A stretch of 64,000 nt of DNA from Gigaspora rosea (GCA_003550325.1 QKWP01001260.1:62258-126257), one strand, 5' to 3'; shown: positions 1 to 12,174, counted from the first letter of the stretch. The notes: generated from the sequence alone by a model not told the origin. Numbers and translations: made by a program.

Positions 1-330
1 TTTTTTTTTTTTACCCGGTGATCTGGGATGAAATTTTTGTAACATGGTCAAAACACTGTGTAATCATTAAAAATCTGTTAATCGTTATATATCATTGTGG
101 TCAAAACACTGTGTAATCGTTAAAGATCTGTTAATCGTTATATATTGTTTTAAATAATTCTGATTATAATCGATTTGTAGATATATAACGATTTAATATA
201 GAAAATGATATATATCGATTTAGATATATATCGATTTTTAGCTAGTTAATCGATAGATATCATTATTTTTTAATCGATATAAAATGATTAACTATTATAT
301 ATCGATCAATATCTATATATAAAATTTCCT
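1..330 (+). repeat. Dispersed ATCGATATAT-rich repeat, copy 1
   Basis: Very AT-rich sequence built from ATCGAT, TATATCGATTTA and TTAATCGTTATATA words. It includes a local duplication of about 57 bp (roughly 42-98 and 98-160) around the phrase GGTCAAAACACTGTGTAATC. A related block lies in inverse orientation at about 51455-51720, and both end in a homopolymer next to a short ACCCGGTG or CACTGGGT phrase. The window edge cuts it, so its true end is unknown. No coding potential is seen. Confidence 0.6.
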
Positions 331-649
331 GATGTACCCCCTGTTTTTTTTAAAAATCTCAAAAAATTCGTTAGCAGTTGCTATATATAAAGGTTTTTTT
401 TACTAAGTAAACTTCAAAAGTTCAATTAAGTAAAGCTGTTCAGAATATAAAAATACACTTATAGTAAAAATTTGGTATCATTTGATCAACTTTTTATTTT
501 TTATTAGTACGTTTTTCAATTTTTTCAAAAATTTCTATATGTCAAAATAAGCCACCCCATGTTTTTTTGTATAATTTATGTCAAAAAAGGTAGCTTATTT
601 TCAGAAATATACAGTAAAAAACTTTATATATTTTATATTATATAAGTTA
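331..649. other. AT-rich intergenic DNA, no feature seen
   Basis: Homopolymer-rich DNA with no open frame, terminal repeats or RNA-gene signature that I can support. Confidence 0.5.
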
Positions 650-1060
650 AACATATTTATGAAATCAAAATTAACAACAAAATATATAGTAATCACCAAA
701 ACCAAAAATATGGGCTGCTGTCAATATAAATAAGGCAAATTGACATTTTAAAAAAAATTAATATCTTAACTTTCACAGCACATATCTCTATGGATTTTAA
801 GGCTATCTTGATGATTTAATATTCAAAAGAAAGCTTAGATCATAGGCTTTCTTTTGAATATTAAATTATCAAGATGGCCTCAATATTCATAGAGATATGC
901 GCTGTGAAAGCTAAGGTATTAATTTTTTTTAAAATGTCAATCTGCCTTATTTCTATTGATGGCAGCCCATATAATTCTATACAAAGAAACAATAAAGAAA
1001 AAATCAGAAACCTACAGTCAGACCTCTCTAAGTGCATGCTATTAGGACTGGGCATGAGTA
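650..1060 (+). repeat. Single satellite unit split by a foldback element
   Basis: The flanks at about 655-710 and 970-1020 match the two halves of the unit repeated at 8660-9770 and 16770-17000 (phrases AACAACAAAATATATAGTAA and AGAAACCTA). The unit is interrupted exactly by the foldback element at 711-969. Uninterrupted units elsewhere therefore give the pre-insertion sequence. Confidence 0.65.
711..969. mobile_element. Full-length foldback MITE with TA duplication (Tc1/mariner-like)
   Basis: The 259 bp element is almost entirely an inverted repeat. Arms of about 120 bp start TGGGCTGCTGTCAAT and end ATTGATGGCAGCCCA, with a spacer of about 11 bp near 835-846. A TA dinucleotide flanks each side (709-710 and 970-971). 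Removing the element plus one TA restores the satellite unit as seen elsewhere in the window. A TA duplication is the known Tc1/mariner signature; the family assignment is inference. Overlapping antisense open frames at 861-1157 and 874-1098 are by-products of the palindrome. Confidence 0.8.
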
Positions 1061-2605
1061 TGCATTTCAAGAGGGTGTTATTTAAAAAAAATGTATAGCC
1101 ATTCAGAAGAAAGAACCAATGCAGATAATTGATAATATATATATTTAGAAATACCAAAACTAGGGATTGGAACTATTTAAATGAATAAAAATTTTTTTAT
1201 AGTCTGGACCAAATTATGTTGATTATAGACCAGAATTATCTTAATTTTGGCTAAATTAAATGGCTAAACAATTAAACCACTAAGAAAATTTTTAGGCAGT
1301 TCCAATTACTAGCTGAAACCAGATTGGTACTAACAGGATTAGAGATGTACTTTTTGCATAATACATAGCCTTTATGTAATTTGCATAATGACCTCATATA
1401 AAGTAAAATTTTGAGTCCAGTTTAGTATTTAATGATAGCTATTTATTTATAGTTAGTCAAAGCTGTATAAGAACAATAATACATCAAAGTCTTGTTTTAA
1501 AATCTTGCTTATTCATGTATGAGATAATAGTTAAAATGCATATCTTCATTGCAAAGATAAGAATACATATGAATATGCATCCACATGCAATATAATTATT
1601 AATAAAAAAACAAGACATCTTTATGATTCTTAATTTGTATAATCATATAAAACATATATTGATATAGGCATTAATATAAAAATAGTTTAATCTCTATCAG
1701 GTTTAATTTTTAATTTACTTTAGCTTTTACTAATTATGCTCTCACTTTGATGTAATTGTATGCATTATAAAATAAGCCCAATTAAAAATATGCCAGAAAA
1801 AGTTTGCATTTTTGGTTAAATCGGGTTTAAATCAAAATTCTGATAATAAAAATCCTCTAGTGCCAAAATTTAAGAAAATTAGCCATTATTAAACCAGCTC
1901 TGGCTTAGTTTATTAGGATTTAAACTCTATTAGGATTTTTATTATCAAAATTTTGGAGCAAACCCAGTATCACTTTTTTTAGTATAGTTGAATCGATGAT
2001 TAGTATAATTTTTTTGAGCCCTATGAGTCCTGTGATTACAATATGGAATTACTTTGACTTTGCCATATTTCATATCATTCATTTATTTCTTTTTTTATAA
2101 TTAAATAAGTTCTATAAAATATGATATACTGTATATAAGATAACTATCTATACTGACTTATGAGACCAAAATTTAAGCAGATCATTAATTCAATTAATCT
2201 AAAAGAACGATAAATTACAAGCTATTTTTTAAAATTTTGTATAGATAGAAAAAGCACTTGTATTTTAAAAAGCAAATAATATGTTAGCCTTTATCTAATA
2301 TAATATAAAAAAAGAAAAATTATCATTATAAAGAACCTTCTAAATATTTAATAAATTTAAAAGTAAAGCTTACTAGACTAAAAAGGTAGCTATAAGCCCT
2401 ATTAAAATTAGTATCTATTCGTAACTTTATTAACATGACTTGAATATTGAGATAATGCATATTGTGTAAAAAAGAAAACATATCTTTGCTATATATATTT
2501 AAACCTTGTTTAATCAGTATTGTATTGTTTAAACACATATAAAAAGCTAGTTTCTTTTACAAAAAATTTAAAAAATTTACAAAAAAACAAAATTAAATAA
2601 ATAAA
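1061..2605. other. Intergenic DNA with two small inverted-repeat elements
   Basis: No gene is seen. At 1164-1308 an inverted repeat opens with ATTGGAACT and closes with AGTTCCAAT. At about 1825-1972 another inverted repeat has arms around TGATAATAAAAATCCT separated by about 75 bp. Both have MITE form, but I could not identify a convincing target duplication for either. Confidence 0.45.
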
Positions 2606-2999
2606 AATGCCCAAAAGAAACACACTCTTAGATATACAAAAATGTGAACTTTGTGAATATGCCTATCTCAATAAATTGAAGCGATTACAATATGTTGATT
2701 GGATCAAAAAAATAGGGCTTTCGAGTTGATGAAAGTACTATTTCACATATTTTGAAAGCAGGAGAAGAGCATCTTAATTCTGAAATTATTAATTCTAATG
2801 CAAAACATTATTAGAGCTTTAACCTACCTGGAACTTGACCTTGCTCTTAGTGAATTTGTATTAATTTACCAGAATCAAACAATTTTAAGTAACGCGCTAT
2901 TAATTGAAAATCAAAGGTACTAAATCAAAAAAAATTTGAATTGCTAATCTTTTTTTTATATATAGTATTCAAATATGTTTATTGGCAACAATCAAGATA

Positions 3000-3007
3000 C
3001 TTGCTGA
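3000..3007 (+). repeat. Left 8 bp target-site duplication CTTGCTGA
   Basis: Direct repeat of CTTGCTGA immediately left of the element at 3008-5528. It is identical to 5529-5536 and lies inside the Tigger reading frame. Confidence 0.9.
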
Positions 3008-5528
3008 TAGTGTTCCAAATTGATTAAATTTTACCAACCGGTTAGTTGCCAACTATAGTTGCCAACTAACCGGTTACGTATATTACGTGACTAATTTAAC
3101 CGATTTGTTGGTTAGTTGGTTAAGTTGGTTGGTTGGTTAGTTGGTTAGTTGGTTGGTTGGTTGGTTGGTAGTTGTAATTAAATAAATATTACAATAGCAA
3201 TATATATTATAACTAACTATTAAGCAAAAGGTAAAGTATAAAATGTATTAATACATACATACAGTTATAACGTTCAAAGAATCACTATCATAATAATGTG
3301 CAAAGAAATTAAGACATCATGATAAAGTTAACTGCCTATTGTGCAGATATAACATGTTACTTGCAGATGCGAACAAATAACTACAAATTGAACCAGGTAA
3401 TACATGAGCTTTAGATAAGTGTGTAATTAATTTTACAATTAAGATTATTCAACACTAAATCAATTTTCACCCGAAGGTTGTATGCTTTTAATTCCCAAAT
3501 TAAAAATAATATGCCGAATTGGATTCTTTTTTTTATTTAATACATTAAAAATAATAAAAAGTGCAACTCAAGATTTATCCGCCATTCAAACTAATGATCT
3601 AATAATTTTGAAAGCTATTAATAGGTCGATTGATAGAAAACTTTAAATGAAATTATAAATGCTACTTATACTAACAACTAAATCTTAAACAGTCTACGGA
3701 GTAAAATTTAATATAAAATGAAAAACACCCACAAATACATGTGAATTAAATAAGGGACCTGAAAATAACTATTTAATAATAAGTAGATCTAAAATAAGCT
3801 TAAAGTGAAACATTAATCGAATAATCATAATAACCATTATACTTACTAGGCTAATACGAACTAAATGTCCAAAAGGCACTTTTAACAATAAAACTTATAA
3901 GCAGGTTATTTAGGTTCCAAGTATAATTGATATTTACACTCACACAAATTGAGTAACCCGAGAAGTACTATTAAGAGGGGAATTTAGATTGTATTATTAA
4001 GATCTAAAATAAGCTTAAAGCGAAACATTAATCGAATAATCATAATAACCATTATACTTACTAGGCTAATACGAACTAAATGGTCCAAAAAGCACTTTTA
4101 ACAATAAAACTTATAAGCATAGGTTATTTAGGATCCAAGTATAATTGATATTTACACTCACAAAATTAATGCAAATTGAGCAACCCGAGAAGTACTATTA
4201 AGAGGGAATTTAGATTGGATAATTAAGATTTTAAACATGGAATAAAAAATTAAATCTTGTACCCACCAATATAATGCAGATTAAATGATTCAAATGGTGC
4301 TGTATAAAGAGCAAACACTAATTTACAGAGAATAAGTAGGATAATAATAAACTAATACTTGGGTGATAAAAGTAGATTTTTTCGATAAATATCTACCAGT
4401 AAAAGATAGCGTAACTAAGTATATACTTTAAAAAATATGATTCATAGATTACTTGTTTCAAAATAAAACGTACCTATTTTATTTGAAATCGGACGTTGAA
4501 TCATTAATTATGAAACCCCAAAGTATAAGATTTTAATGCATACCAAACCTATCCATCATATATTCTTCCATACTATCCATTGTAAATTCTTCCATTTAGA
4601 TATTATTACCAAGATAGCTCTTTTATCTTATATATTGGCGTTAAAAATACTTACATATTATACAGGTTCTATACAAGGTAAAATCTAGAATAAAATTTTA
4701 TATTTATTTTTATTTAATGTTCTCTTCTTTTTTTTTACACATAATATATTTTACTAATCGTGGGTACTTACAAGGGTACTAAAAGCAGATTTATGATAGT
4801 AAACAAATGCCTTATGTTCACCACCAATTCTTTGTGATGATATTTACCACCGGTTCCGTAGCCAGTACTATACGTTCCGTTAATGATAAGATTTCCTATA
4901 TTATGTGTTGAGAATAATTGAATGCTTCGTGTTTATTAAGAAATTTCTTGGCTTTTACTTGATATATCCTTTTTCTTTTTTTTTTATATCATTTGATTTT
5001 TACGAATTGATTATTAATTAATTATACTTTATTGTTCTTATATTATTCACATGGTTTATTATTCACATGGTTCTGATAATAATTTTTAATTAATGATTAA
5101 AATGGGCTTTAATGTATAGCGATAGAATGTTTTTTGCTGTTATTAATAACCAGCTTGTTACATGACAGCAAGAATTATTTTATAATTTTTTTTATATAAT
5201 AGAGATATTTATTACAAATACGTATGTGCTAAAGTGGTACAAATTACAAATAAGCTATGTATGTATGATGCCAATTTACCTGATATACACAATAATGACG
5301 ATTATATTACATAATTACTGCTATCGCTATTATGTACTATGTACGTAGCATTAGTTGTGTAGTTGATTAATATAGGCAACTGGTTAATTAACAACTAGTT
5401 GACAACTAACGATTAACCATAGTTGAACTAGTTGATTATAAATCAGTTAGTTGATTAAAAAATTTTCCAACCGGTTAGTTGGAAAGTTGTCAACTATTCA
5501 GTTTTCCAACTAACGATTTGGAACACTA
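3008..5528. mobile_element. Non-autonomous hAT element, 2.5 kb, (GGTTAGTT) subterminal repeats
   Basis: The ends are TAGTGTTCCAAATTG and, read inward from the right, TAGTGTTCCAAATCG. A perfect 8 bp duplication CTTGCTGA flanks the element, as expected for hAT transposition. Subterminal zones at about 3036-3175 and 5390-5515 are packed with GGTTAGTTGG and CCAACCGGTTAG words, probable transposase-binding repeats by analogy with other hAT elements. The interior holds no transposase frame. A 215 bp tandem duplication lies at 3785-4220. The element would depend on a transposase encoded elsewhere. Confidence 0.88.
3785..4220 (+). repeat. Tandem duplication of about 215 bp inside the hAT
   Basis: Two near-identical copies start at AGATCTAAAATAAGCTTAAA (3785 and 4000) and run to about 3999 and 4220. 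They differ by small indels and a few substitutions. The duplication is internal to the 3008-5528 element. Confidence 0.85.
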
Positions 5529-5536
5529 CTTGCTGA
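5529..5536 (+). repeat. Right 8 bp target-site duplication CTTGCTGA
   Basis: Matches 3000-3007 exactly. Removing 3008-5536 rejoins the Tigger frame (KILAEGLEISQEA). Confidence 0.9.
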
Positions 5537-6588
5537 AGGCTTAGAAATTTCTCAAGAGGCACTGCAATTTCCAATAGATGACTTGAAAAATTAAAAAATT
5601 GGAATAGAATTCGTTAATATCATCCGGAAGGAGAAGCTGAATCTGCTAATGAAATAGCTATTAATGCTATTTTACTGATACTCAGAAATAAATGCTCAAA
5701 CATTTCTTTAGAAAGAATTTATAAAATAGATAAAACTTTAGTATAAGCTATTAATAATTAAATTTATTAATACATGTTACTAGTGATGGGATAAAATGTA
5801 CATTATTTAGAATCATGCATATTAATGTATTTTGAATCATATATATTAATGCGTGCTTGACAAAAAATATTAAATAAAATAAAAATATTAAATATACATG
5901 ATTCAGAATCAGTACATATATAAAAACTAGCACTAATTATTACTAATACTTATTTTATAGATTAGAACCCAATAAACTTTGGCAATTAAGCATCTTTCTA
6001 GGTGTAAAATGAATAATGAATATCTCTCAATTGCATTGTGCACAAATGCTAATAGCTCAAACAAATTAGTTCCTTTTATAATTGGAAATATAGAAAACTA
6101 CAATGCTTTAAAAATATAAAAATTAAAAATTTGCTCATTAAATAGGGAAATAGTGATAATGCATGGATGATTACTACTTTATTTCAGAATTAGCTTAAAG
6201 ATTTTGACCAACAAATGGGTCTAAAACATCAAGGTCAATATGTATTACTTATTCTCGATAATTGTAGAAGTCATAACAAAGATAGTCTTACCTTACAATA
6301 CACTAATATGTTTTTTTGCTGCCAAATATAACTTCCAAAATCTAGCTACTCGATGCTAGTGTTATAATGAGTTTCAAAAAACACTATCATAGCTATCATA
6401 TGCAGCAGATTCTAATTTTTATTTAAATTAGCACTAAAAAATTTACTATAATAAATGGCACAATTCGAATACTACTATTCAAATTACTATTTAATACTTC
6501 ACATAATTTTGTAAATATGAAATTATATAATAATATTAAAATGATAGTTTGAATAGCATCTTTTAAATGGGTTCATATTATTTTACTG

Positions 6589-6863
6589 ACAATTACTTCA
6601 CTAATATAACATTTTACCAACAAATACTCACTGACAAGTTTATTTTATCAATAGTTTGTTTTACCGAAGTTCATTTCACCAACAAGTTGTTTTCAAAAAG
6701 CACCCTAACTTTAGTCCTAATTCTATCTAATCTACTCTGACCCTAATGACAATGACCAGAATTACTTTGTCAGTGAAATAAGCCTCTGTAAAATAAACTG
6801 TCAGTAAAATGAATGTGTCAGTGAATAATTGTCAGTGAAATGTTATATCAGTGAAGTGATTGT
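6589..6863. mobile_element. MITE of the ACAATCACTTCA family, copy 1
   Basis: Inverted termini ACAATTACTTCACTAATATA and, from the right, ACAATCACTTCACTGATATA enclose many short TCAGTGAAA and TTTCACCAA words facing inward. It sits within the Tigger relic, probably in or next to an intron. A related element is at 25635-25862. No clear target duplication is visible, so the superfamily stays open. Confidence 0.65.
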
Positions 6864-7644
6864 TAAATAATTGATTGCCACCCCTTTTAAATCATATCAT
6901 TCAATATAAATTTTTTAATTTTTCTAGTATGGGCTATGCAAAAACTAATTTTATTTCAATTATTTTTTTTTCTTAGTTGGATGTTAGAATGTGTAGAAGA
7001 TGGCCTGCATGCTAATAAACTAAATATGGATATATTGTAAGCTATACTTTTTATAATTAAAGGCTAGAATGAAGTCACTGCCAATACAATTCAAAATTGT
7101 TGGTGCCATATAAAAATTCTTCCTATAGAGGCCAATGCAAACTTACGAAGTCTTTCAGACAATATTCCTCAAACTATAAATAAGAAGCTTAATGATCTTG
7201 ATGATAAACTTGAAGCTCTTAGCAACTATCTTATCTATTCCATGAAGGCAAAATAGTTTTTGTTCATTTCTGAAGAAGATACTGTTTATGAAGTTCCTAG
7301 TAATGACCAAGTTATTGTGAAATATTGTGAATATATTTAGAACAACTAATCTAACTGATAATTTTGAAAGAAATGACAATGATAATAATGATAGTACTAT
7401 ATTTTTTAAATTAAGTATTAAAAAGACAATTACAAGCTTGGAGTCAATAAATGTGTATCTTCTTCAACAAGGTAATACAAAAGAATATATTAAGGCTATA
7501 AAAAAAAATTGTAAGTTTTATTAGAAAAAAATTCTAATGCAACAAAGTAAAATTAGTAATTATTTTTATGAAGAGTATTAATAGTTCATTTTAATACATA
7601 TAGGTAGTTCAACTCTTTTTTTAGATAGAACTAGCCAAAGATAA

Positions 7645-7830
7645 AAAAATTTTTTTAAAAAAATGATTTTCTTCTTTTTTTTTGTTAAAAAAATAATTTT
7701 TTTCTTTTTTTTTTAAAAAAAAATTGATTTTCTTTTTTTTTAAAAAAAAACCGATTTCTTCCTTTTTGAAAAAAATGAGTTTCTTCTATTTTTTTAAAAA
7801 AAACAATTTTCTTCTTTTTTTTTAAATCAC
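7645..7830. repeat. T/A-homopolymer minisatellite
   Basis: About five to six imperfect units of roughly 35-40 bp, each a T-rich run with TTCTTC followed by an A run, just downstream of the Tigger relic. No function is evident. Confidence 0.6.
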
Positions 7831-8655
7831 TACAAGACAATATATATAGCATAAATATTTTTGTAGAAGTTGCAGCTTAAAAAAAATAATAATACCTTTT
7901 TTTCTAAATAAAAAAGTTTTCTTTGGAGAATATCTTATATTACTAATTCTTTATTAGCTAATATCTGTAATTATTAAAAGTTTCTAATAGCTTGCTTTGA
8001 AATAAAAAACGAACTCAGTAGAGTTAAACTCATTCGAGTTTAAAAACTTCAAAATCATACTCAGAAGAATTTAATTTTCTAAAAATAGTTACTAAATTCT
8101 CTCACAATAAAATCAGTCATAATATTTATTTGCTCATTATATTTTTTTGTTCCTGTTTCGTCATTGAAATAAAAAAGAGTTATTAAAAATTGAATCACTC
8201 CTTTTTTTAAAACACTTAACTGTAAAATTGTTATTGATTACCTTATTTATTGAACAATTGAACCTCGTAATTATTGATTTTCAATCTATAGCTACTGTTA
8301 GAATTTAATTAAGCCTAATTAGAGTAAAAAACAAAATTACTTATAACCTCAAAGACCTGGGGAACTATTTAATTATATGAATTGTGAACGAAGTTCACAG
8401 AAAAATCTTAAAATTAATATTGTAATTACATGTTTATCCAGTATTTTAATTGGTCAAATTTTTATATAGATCACATGCTTGCATTTATGGAAGTGTATAT
8501 ATAAGTCCAGAACTACAAAATATATACACATGCAGAGGATGGAGGGTGTGCTTATCATTAAGTCCCAAACTTGGGACTGGGCTAAGGTGTGCATTTAAGA
8601 AGGGTGTGCACTTAGGAAGGGTGCACTTAGAAAGGTCTGGCTATATTTAGAAAGA
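7831..8655. other. Intergenic DNA with GTGCACTTAG-rich patch
   Basis: No gene is seen. At about 8540-8640 the words GTGTGCATTTAAGAAG, GTGCACTTAGGAAG and GTGCACTTAGAAAG repeat. The same vocabulary recurs at 20190-20380 and once near 1030, suggesting a dispersed element. The 66-residue frame across 8450-8650 has no recognisable features. Confidence 0.4.
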
Positions 8656-8659
8656 GACA

Positions 8660-9770
8660 GTGTAGTTAATTATGTTCATAAATCAAAATTAACAACAAAA
8701 TATATTGCAACTGCAAAGCTAAAAATATTATTCCACCAAAGAAGTAATAAAGAGAAAATAAAAAACATATCTGTAAAGAAAAGGGTGGTAGTTAAATGTG
8801 ATCAAGAAATCAAAATCAACAACAAAATATATAGTAATTACCAAAGCTGAAAACAAAGAAGTGACAAAGAGAAAATTTAAAACCCATCTGTAAAGAGAAG
8901 GGTAGTAGTTAGTATTTATAAAATTAAAATTAACAACAAAACATATAGTAACCACCAAACTGAAAATGTAATTCCATACAAAAAAGCAACAAAGAGAAAA
9001 TTAGAAACCTATTTAGAAAGAGAAAAGTGGTGGTTAACTATGTTTATAAAATCAAAAACAACAACAAAATATATAGTAATCACCAAAGCCAAAAACATAA
9101 TTCTATACAAAAAAGAAATAAAAAAAATCCAAATTCCATTTGTAAAAAAGAAGTGGTAGTTAAACATGGAGCCTTTGTAGTAGAAGAGCCAATACTAGTT
9201 TATATATGATTTTAAGAAAATTACGTTTGTTTTGTTTAGACTAATTCGGGTTAATCAAAATTTTTATGATTTGATTAGTACATTATATTAGGTAATCCCA
9301 TGTTGTATAAAACTTCCAAGAAAAGTTTTTTTAAATATCTTAATTTTTTATTATGCAAATCAATTTCTACTTATAATTGAAAAATATAGCACATATCAAA
9401 ATTTATCTAAATATAACAAAAATCTGATTTTCATTTTTGGGCAGTATTGGCCCTTTCTATTGCAAAGGCTATACATGTTCATAAAATTAAAATTAATAAC
9501 AAAATATATAGTAACTACCAAAGTCAAATATATAATTCCATACAAAGAAGCAATGAAGAGAAAATTCAAAACCCATCTGTAAAGAGAAGTGTGGTAGCTA
9601 AACATTTTTATAAAATCAAAATTAACACCAAAATATATAGTAACCATCAAAGCTAAAAATGTTATTCCACACAAAGAAGCAACAAAGAGAAAATTCAAAA
9701 CCTATATGTAAAGAGAAGGGTGGTAGTTAAATGTATTTATGAAATCAAAATCAACAACAAAATACTGTTT
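8660..9770. repeat. Tandem satellite, about 117-129 bp units
   Basis: Four units at 8660-9180 and about two and a half at 9470-9770, separated by about 290 bp of other DNA. Each unit contains AACAACAAAATATATAGTAA, CCAAAGC, ATTCCA-ACAAAGAAG, AAAGAGAAAAT and GTAAAGAGAAGGGTGGTAGT. On the minus strand the units stay open and translate as repeats of 39 to 43 residues with hydrophobic patterns (LYRWVLNFLF, TIYFVVNFDF), because unit lengths are multiples of three. No start context, intron or known domain supports a real protein. Related copies are at 650-1060 and 16770-17000. Confidence 0.8.
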
Positions 9771-10436
9771 TTCTTCTATATAGTCTCCTATATAATTACA
9801 TCATTGTAAAACCTTTTATAATCAAACAAAATCTGCAACCACTTTACTAATTATTATTAATTAAAAACAATCTAAAATAATTTGCACTCGGATCGACATA
9901 AATCTGCATGCTGATTGGTCTTTATTCTTGATTTGATTGGGTAAATCAAACCATGTGAATGTTGTCATAATGATGTAATCTTTTTATACCATAAGCTTGA
10001 TCTTCATTACACACAGATCAGGTTCATTAGTGTTGGTGGTAGAATAACTAATTACCCTAATATTATGTACCGTGATGACATAATGTAGTAATGTTGTAAC
10101 TGGTAATGACATAATTCTAATGCCGTATGCTTAATACATCAAGCATGTAACTTATCTCCTTATTGGCACAGCAATGATTATTAACACCCTTAAGCTTTCT
10201 CAAAATCATGAAACATGAATTTTCCAAATTTACTTCTATTTCTTGAAAGCCAAAGAACGTTTCGCATGAACTTGAAAGCGTTTTGTAAAATGGTTCTGTT
10301 CAAATGCAAGTGCAAGATAAATGCAAGTGAAAATGCAAGAGCAAGAACAATTGCACCACAATAGATAAAAAAAGATATTAATAAAAAATATTGAATATAT
10401 TAGCAATACTAAAAAAAAAATTACATTCCGCTGAAG
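9771..10436. other. Intergenic DNA, no feature seen
   Basis: No sustained reading frame, terminal repeats or RNA-gene signature. Near 10300-10350 there is a small run of TGCAAGTGCAAGATAA-type repeats. Confidence 0.45.
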
Positions 10437-11840
10437 ATTTAGATGATTGATTTCTAGATTTTTCCATTTTTTGTAAATTTTGGTGGGAAATTTTGATGTC
10501 CAGATTATCTAATAATTACTACGATTTAAATAGTTCGTAGTTTTTATGTTGATCTACCAACCAATAGAATCACAGTTATTTCCAAAAAGTGATCAAAGTG
10601 TGCTAAAACTAATGTAGCAATATGATCAAGCTATTTATGCTTTAACGATTTCATTGGGCATTGGTTATACAACTCGAACTATGATCAAGTATATCATTAC
10701 AATTCAAATTCATTAGCAATTGTTAATTATAAAAGTTCCAAATCAACCTTAACCACATATGAAATTCTTTATGGTGTCACAAGAAATTTTGTCACTTGAC
10801 AAAATTAGCTGATTAAATCACCATATGATGCAATTTCCGACCAATTACTACATTTCTGGGGGTCCAAAATTCTGGGTCGGGATGTGACAGAGTGCATCGA
10901 AATCATAGTCGGCTGGATCAGAATTGATCAATTTTGCCCCAAATTATAAAAAATTTTACTAATGAAATCATATCCATTCATTAAGTAAAAACTGCCAAAC
11001 TGGTAATTTTGCTATAAAGCCTGCTAATATCTCGAGATAATCGCCAACCTAGATCTGACGCTTCTGACCTAAAAATTTGGGGATAGCCCTTAAAAATCCA
11101 TTTCTATGGAAATGTAAAATTAATAAACCCCTGATGACTTAAAAGATTTTCCATTTTTTGTAAATTTTGGTCGTAAATTTTACTGTTCGGATTATCTGAT
11201 ATTCTTCAGCGATTTTTATAGTTCATAGTTTATGTCAATCTACAACCAATAGAATCATAGTTATATCAAAATGTGATCAGTGTGCTAAAACTAATGTAGC
11301 AATATAATCAAATGATCAAGGATGTCATCACAAATCAAATTCATTAGCAATTGTTAATCATGATAGTTCCAAATCAACCTTAACCACATATGAAATTCTT
11401 TGAAATTCTTTATAGTGTCACAAGAAATTTTGTTACCTAGCAAAATTAGCCGATTCAATCGCCATATGATGCAATTTCTGACCTAATACTACATTTTTAA
11501 GAGGGTCCAAAATTCCGGGTCGGGATGTGACGAAGTTATCGAAACCATGGTCAGCTGAATCAGAATTGATCAATTTTGCCCAAAATCATAAAAAATTTTA
11601 CTAATGAAATCATATCTATTCGTTAAATAAAAAATGCCCAACTAATATTTTGACTAATGAAATCATATCTATTCGTTAAATAAAAAATGCCCAACTGATA
11701 ATTTTGCTTTAGAATCTACTAACATTTTGGGATAAACGCTGACCTAGATCCGACGCTTCTGACCCAGAAATTTGGAGATAGTCCTGTAAAAATCCATTTT
11801 TACGAAAATGTAAAATTAATAAACCCTGATGACTTAAATA
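10437..11840 (+). repeat. Tandem duplication of about 0.7 kb containing a MITE in each copy
   Basis: Unit 1 (about 10440-11135) and unit 2 (about 11136-11840) share order and sequence throughout: CCATTTTTTGTAAATTTTGG, CCAACCAATAGAATC, CAACCTTAACCACATATGAA, the GGTCCAAAATTC-GGGTCGGGAT block, and a common end AAAATGTAAAATTAATAAAC. Unit 2 has a further internal duplication of about 50 bp at 11599-11697. Each unit includes a block with inverted ends of the type GGGTC.AAATT..GGGTC, related to 31588-31803. No coding frame survives. Confidence 0.85.
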
Positions 11841-12166
11841 TTACTACATTTCTTCCGACATTATAGTAAGCATTATTACATTGTCACTATCGACTTATTA
11901 CACATTTTGAGTAACAATTACTATATTTCTGCATGGTGAATTCCCACTACCACATTCTTTGTCATATATCTTACCTCATTTTTGGTGATTAGGTTATTGT
12001 ATATAAAGGTTCGCTACATGTAAAGAGAAAAAATCTTTTAGAGAATCTTTGAAAAACACTCAAAACGAATAATAAATAAATCACTTGTTTAATAATATAA
12101 AAATTATCTTCAAATATCCTAAAGTCCATGCTTAAGGTTAAATTGGTAGCGAAGTTCATAACGTCT

Positions 12167-12174
12167 CTCCTGAG
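12167..12174 (+). repeat. Left 8 bp target-site duplication CTCCTGAG
   Basis: CTCCTGAG directly abuts the element end TAGGGCTCTGA and is repeated exactly at 15195-15202. Confidence 0.9.

Larger units (their letters stand above)
2606..7583 (+). pseudogene. Tigger/pogo-type (CENP-B HTH, DDE_1) transposase, decayed and split by a hAT
   Basis: The reading starts at ATG 2606 with MPKRNTLLDIQKCELCEYAY, which I recognise as the N-terminal CENP-B-type helix-turn-helix of fungal Tigger transposases. It continues with VDESTISHILKAG and LSEFVLIYQNQTILSNALLI, then is cut at 3007/5537 by an inserted hAT. It resumes with EGLEISQEALQFPI, GEAESANEIAINAI and ERIYKIDKTL. The catalytic part follows: LSIALCTNANSSNKLVPFII, then VLLILDNCRSHN (second catalytic Asp region). 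The C-terminal part lies at 6976-7583 (WMLECVEDGLHANKLNMDIL and the tail to GNTKEYIKAI). Likely introns are 2919-2966, about 5743-5960 and one ending at 6975, each with AG acceptors. Several frameshifts and stops (TAG, TAA, TGA) are present, so no functional protein is expected. The family is a nuclear cut-and-paste transposase; the assignment rests on remembered motifs. Confidence 0.8.

Noticed and set aside
861..1157. Overlapping short frames on both strands
   Set aside because: They arise from the palindromic arms of the foldback element at 711-969 and have no independent support.
8660..9770. CRISPR-like appearance of regularly repeated units
   Set aside because: Units are contiguous tandem copies without unique spacers, and the DNA is eukaryotic in character.
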